NCBI GenBank assembly: GCA_902783395.1
Contig: CACZRA010000027.1
Span: forward strand, 1-8,509
Length of the DNA stretch: 8,509 nt
Reading direction: 5' to 3'
Source: an uncultured Lachnospiraceae bacterium
Lineage (GTDB): Bacteria; Bacillota; Clostridia; Lachnospirales; Lachnospiraceae
Position numbers and translations under genes: made by a program. The notes beneath the pieces were generated by a model, which saw only the letters and a list, made by a program, of their open reading frames with translations, ran no database searches and was not told where the DNA came from. Of the stretch, positions 5,493 to 8,509 are shown piece by piece; the first letter of the stretch is position 1; each line of letters begins with the position of its first letter.

Positions 5493-6839
5493 CTAAAGAG
5501 TTTTTATCACTTCCCTGTTCATCTTACGGAAGAATACCATCGTAAGACAGAACGAAACAAATTCCGAGATGATGAATGCCCACCACACGTTGTCGACATT
5601 TCCCGTGAGACTCAGAGCATAGGCCACCGGTATCAGCACGAAGATCTGCCTTCCAAGTGAGACGATCAGCGAATAAAAGCTCCTGCCGAAGGCCTGAAAG
5701 ACGGATCCTATCGCTATGCAGATCCCCGCGATCGGGAAATGCCAGGCGATGTTTCTGAGAGCCGTTATGCCTATTTCCATCATGTCGTCCGAAGCGGAAA
5801 AAAGCGCCAGCAGCTTATCCGGGATCAGCTCAAAAACAGCTGTTCCTATACACATGATAAGGAAGGCCAGCAGGATGGAAAACTTGAGGGCTTCATGTAT
5901 CCTCTCCTTCTTTCTTGCCCCGTAATTGTACGCCATCACCGGTATCACCCCGTTATTTAGGCCGAAGACCGGCATGAAGAAAAAGCTCTGCAGCTTGAAA
6001 TAAACCCCGAAGACCGCAACCGCGGTGCTGGAAAAGGTATTCAGTATCAGATTGAAAAGATAAGTCATGACCGAACCGATGGCTATCATCAGTATCGACG
6101 GCACTCCTACGAAATAAATCCGCTTCACCGTATCCGCGCGCAGCCTGAGTATCTCCCGCGAGAAATGTATATCCTCATTCTTTTTGAGATTAAAGAATAA
6201 AGCCAGGACCGCAGCTATGGTCTGGCCTATTATGGTAGCATATGCGGCACCGGCCACTCCGAACTTCGGGAAGCCGAAAAGACCGAAGATCATGATGGGA
6301 TCCATGATGATATTGATGACGGCGCCCAGAGCCTGGGTTATCATCGTATAGAAGGTGCGTCCCGTGGATTGAAGTATCCTCTCCAGTGTAACCTGAGAAG
6401 ACATCCCTATCGACAGTACCATGACTATAGAAAGATATGTCGTTCCCTCCCTTATTATCACGGGATCTGCTGTCTGCGATCTGATGAAGGCCCCCGCCGC
6501 TCCCATGAAGGATGCCGTCATAAAGACGAGTGCCGAGATGATATTGAGGACCAGTCCGTTTCCCGCCGCACTGTCCGACTCATTATACATCTTCTCTCCC
6601 AAAGCCTTCGACAGAATGGCGTTGATACCTACACCTGTGCCGCCGAACACCGCAAACATGAAGGTCTGCATGGGGAAAGCAAGCGTCACTCCCGTCAGTG
6701 CCTCCTCGGAAAGCTTCGCCACAAAGATCGAATCCACGATATTGTACATTGCCTGCACGATCATGGAGATCATCATCGGCAGCGACATTGAGATTATCAG
6801 CTTTTTTACGGGCATTACGCCCATCTTATTTTCCTGCAT
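5493..6839 (-). CDS. MATE family multidrug/cation antiporter
   Basis: A 448-residue integral membrane protein of the MATE family, which exports organic compounds using a sodium or proton gradient. The sequence shows about twelve hydrophobic segments in two six-helix halves, roughly from residue 11 to 215 and from 238 to 440. The typical clostridial start is visible: MGVMPVKKL, then SLPMMISMIVQAMYNIVDSIFVAKL (split here by description: SLPMM, MYNIVDSIF). Also seen are RILQSTGRT-like and DPIMIFG motifs in the first half, and NNGVIPVMAYNYGAR in the second. The substrate is not readable. The ATG at 6839 shares one base with the typA stop (TAATG), so translation is probably coupled. The ribosome binding site for that ATG is weak; a second ATG at 6824, five codons in, has AGGA a few bases upstream and is a possible alternative. 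Confidence 0.93.
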   Translation of the reverse strand: MQENKMGVMPVKKLIISMSLPMMISMIVQAMYNIVDSIFVAKLSEEALTGVTLAFPMQTFMFAVFGGTGVGINAILSKALGEKMYNESDSAAGNGLVLNIISALVFMTASFMGAAGAFIRSQTADPVIIREGTTYLSIVMVLSIGMSSQVTLERILQSTGRTFYTMITQALGAVINIIMDPIMIFGLFGFPKFGVAGAAYATIIGQTIAAVLALFFNLKKNEDIHFSREILRLRADTVKRIYFVGVPSILMIAIGSVMTYLFNLILNTFSSTAVAVFGVYFKLQSFFFMPVFGLNNGVIPVMAYNYGARKKERIHEALKFSILLAFLIMCIGTAVFELIPDKLLALFSASDDMMEIGITALRNIAWHFPIAGICIAIGSVFQAFGRSFYSLIVSLGRQIFVLIPVAYALSLTGNVDNVWWAFIISEFVSFCLTMVFFRKMNREVIKTL

Positions 6840-8509
6840 TACTGTTTCTTCGCAAAATTAGCCCGTTTACGGAGAGTCGGATCCAGTATCTTCTTGCGTA
6901 TGCGGAGTGACTCCGGCGTAACTTCCAGAAGCTCGTCATTGTCGATAAAATCAAGACACTGCTCCAAAGACATGATTACAGGCGGAACCAGCCGCAAAGC
7001 CTCATCAGAGCTTGACGTTCTCGTATTTGTAAGATGCTTAGTCTTGCAGACGTTCACTTCAATATCATCCGACTTGGGATTTGAACCTATCACCATGCCG
7101 GAATAAACCGCAGTCCCCGGACCGATAAAAAGCGCTCCTCTCTCCTGTGCATTGAAAAGCCCGTAAGGCACAGCCTCTCCCGCCTCGAACGCGATCAGCG
7201 ACCCCGTCTTTCTGTACGCAATATCTCCTTTATACGGAGCATAGCCGTCAAAGATCGTATTTATTATACCGTTTCCCTTGGTGTCCGTAAGGAACGGCCC
7301 TCTGAATCCTATCAGCCCTCTTGAGGGTATCCTGAATTCCAGCCGTGTATATCCGCCCGCTATCGAGCTCATGTTCAAAAGCTCTCCCTTTCTCTCGGAA
7401 AGCGAAGATATCACTGTTCCCGTAAACTCATCGGGCACATCCACATAAGCAAGCTCGACGGGTTCAAGTGTTTTCCCGTTCTCATCCTTTTTGTATATGA
7501 CCTCAGCCTTTGATACGGCAAACTCATATCCCTCCCGGCGCATGGTCTCGATAAGCACCGACAGATGCAGCTCGCCGCGGCCGGATACCTTGAAGGTATC
7601 TGTAGAATCCGTCTCCTCGACTCTGAGAGAGACATCCGTATTAAGCTCCTTCAGCAGCCTGTCCTTTATATGCCTTGAAGTGACATACTTGCCCTCCTTG
7701 CCTGCAAGCGGGCTGTCATTTACCATGAAGTTCATGGATATCGTAGGATCCGATATCTTCTGGAAAGGTATCGGCTGCGGATCCTCCGGAGAACACAGCG
7801 TATCTCCTATCCTTATATCAGCTATTCCGGATATCGCCACGATCTGGCCTATGGTCGCTTCGTTCACATCGGCCTTCTTAAGGCCCTCAAATTCATACAG
7901 CTTGCTGATCTTTACCTTTTCCCTGCGCGCGGTATCATGATGGTTCACGATGACTGCTTCCTGATTGAGCTTTACCGTTCCGCTGTCAACCTTTCCGATT
8001 CCTATCCGCCCCACATACTCGTTATAATCTATCGTCGATATGAGTATCTGCACAGGCGCCTCCGGATCCCCCTCAGGCGCCGGGATATAAGATACTATCG
8101 TATCGAAAAGAGCCGTCATGTCATCACCCTGAGCCGCAGCATCCATGGAAGATGTCCCGTTTTTTGCCGAGGTGTATACGAAAGGACAGTCGAGCTGCTC
8201 ATCCGACGCCCCGAGATCCATAAGAAGCTCCAGCACCTCGTCCACTACCTCGTCCGGCCTGGCCCCGTCCCTGTCTATCTTATTCACGCAGGCGATCACC
8301 GGCAGTTCAAGGGCAAGTGCCTTCATAAGCACGAACTTTGTCTGCGGCATTACCCCCTCAAAAGCATCCACAAGGAGCACGACTCCGTCGACCATTTTGA
8401 GTATGCGCTCCACCTCGCCTCCGAAGTCCGCATGCCCCGGAGTGTCTATGATGTTTATTCTTGTATCCTTGTACTGAACGGATGTATTCTTTGACAGGAT
8501 CGTGATACC
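6839..8509 (-). CDS. typA: ribosome-associated GTPase TypA/BipA, N-terminus cut off by the window edge
   Basis: TypA/BipA is a translational GTPase of the EF-G family that binds the ribosome and supports 50S assembly and growth under stress, notably cold in E. coli. The visible 556 residues begin at the GITIL part of the switch I region; by comparison with the roughly 607-residue E. coli protein, about 50 N-terminal residues including the P-loop lie right of the window. Seen in sequence (visible numbering): DTPGHADFGGEVER with the G3 motif at 22-26, NKID at 76-79 (G4), ARPDE following it, then the domain II, III and V patterns and the TypA-specific C-terminus with GKEGKFVTSR-like, RVEET, SGRGELHLSVLIE, PSRGLIGFR, KHLTNTR and DDELLEVTPESLRIRK-like segments. 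The frame is open to the edge, so internal GTG or ATG codons are not starts. It probably heads or belongs to a unit with the MATE gene. Confidence 0.96.
   Translation of the reverse strand, partial: GITILSKNTSVQYKDTRINIIDTPGHADFGGEVERILKMVDGVVLLVDAFEGVMPQTKFVLMKALALELPVIACVNKIDRDGARPDEVVDEVLELLMDLGASDEQLDCPFVYTSAKNGTSSMDAAAQGDDMTALFDTIVSYIPAPEGDPEAPVQILISTIDYNEYVGRIGIGKVDSGTVKLNQEAVIVNHHDTARREKVKISKLYEFEGLKKADVNEATIGQIVAISGIADIRIGDTLCSPEDPQPIPFQKISDPTISMNFMVNDSPLAGKEGKYVTSRHIKDRLLKELNTDVSLRVEETDSTDTFKVSGRGELHLSVLIETMRREGYEFAVSKAEVIYKKDENGKTLEPVELAYVDVPDEFTGTVISSLSERKGELLNMSSIAGGYTRLEFRIPSRGLIGFRGPFLTDTKGNGIINTIFDGYAPYKGDIAYRKTGSLIAFEAGEAVPYGLFNAQERGALFIGPGTAVYSGMVIGSNPKSDDIEVNVCKTKHLTNTRTSSSDEALRLVPPVIMSLEQCLDFIDNDELLEVTPESLRIRKKILDPTLRKRANFAKKQ

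Noticed and set aside
8411..8413. GTG at 8413 as the start of typA
   Set aside because: The frame stays open to the window edge and the upstream 32 codons match conserved TypA sequence including DTPGHADF, so the true start is outside the window.
7937..8494. Plus-strand 185-codon reading frame opposite typA
   Set aside because: It is antisense to strongly conserved typA and its translation is rich in Arg, His and Tyr without any domain pattern.

Overview
The window looks like chromosomal DNA from an anaerobic Firmicute, most likely a member of the Lachnospiraceae. This rests on protein character only (clostridial-style DapA/DapB, MATE, TypA and M18 peptidase, strong AAGGAG-type ribosome binding sites, and frequent ATA and AGG codons in a genome of roughly balanced base composition). 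No rRNA or species marker is present. I see no tRNA, rRNA, insertion sequence, CRISPR array or phage gene, and no gap between genes longer than about 150 bases.

Layout, left to right. Positions 1-1295 (minus strand) hold a two-gene unit: a small membrane-anchored coiled-coil protein, then an M18 metallo-aminopeptidase that runs off the left edge. A 134-base divergent promoter region separates this unit from a plus-strand cold-shock protein gene (1448-1645). A hairpin terminator with T-runs on both sides (1705-1750) ends the cold-shock gene. It probably also ends the long minus-strand block that arrives from the right.

That block, in transcription order from the right edge, is: typA (ribosome-associated GTPase, N-terminus outside the window), a MATE transporter that overlaps typA by one base, a 149-base leader region, dapA, dapB, a HisA isomerase, and a REC/HD-GYP response regulator. 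dapA to the regulator are tightly packed (52-base gap, zero-base gap, 13-base overlap) and probably form one transcript from a promoter just downstream of the MATE gene. typA-MATE may read through into it.

Functionally, dapA and dapB catalyse two consecutive steps of diaminopimelate/lysine synthesis, which feeds peptidoglycan. The HisA is not the usual bacterial kind: it closely follows the eukaryotic HIS6 pattern and stands apart from other histidine genes. The last gene is a response regulator whose HD-GYP domain has lost the histidine of the HD pair.

Most of the window is housekeeping. I do not see an obvious new multi-gene system. The points most worth a second look are the eukaryotic-type HisA inside a dap operon, the altered HD-GYP centre, the DapA active-site loop variant, and the small membrane protein before the aminopeptidase, whose apparent promoter would give an almost leaderless mRNA.
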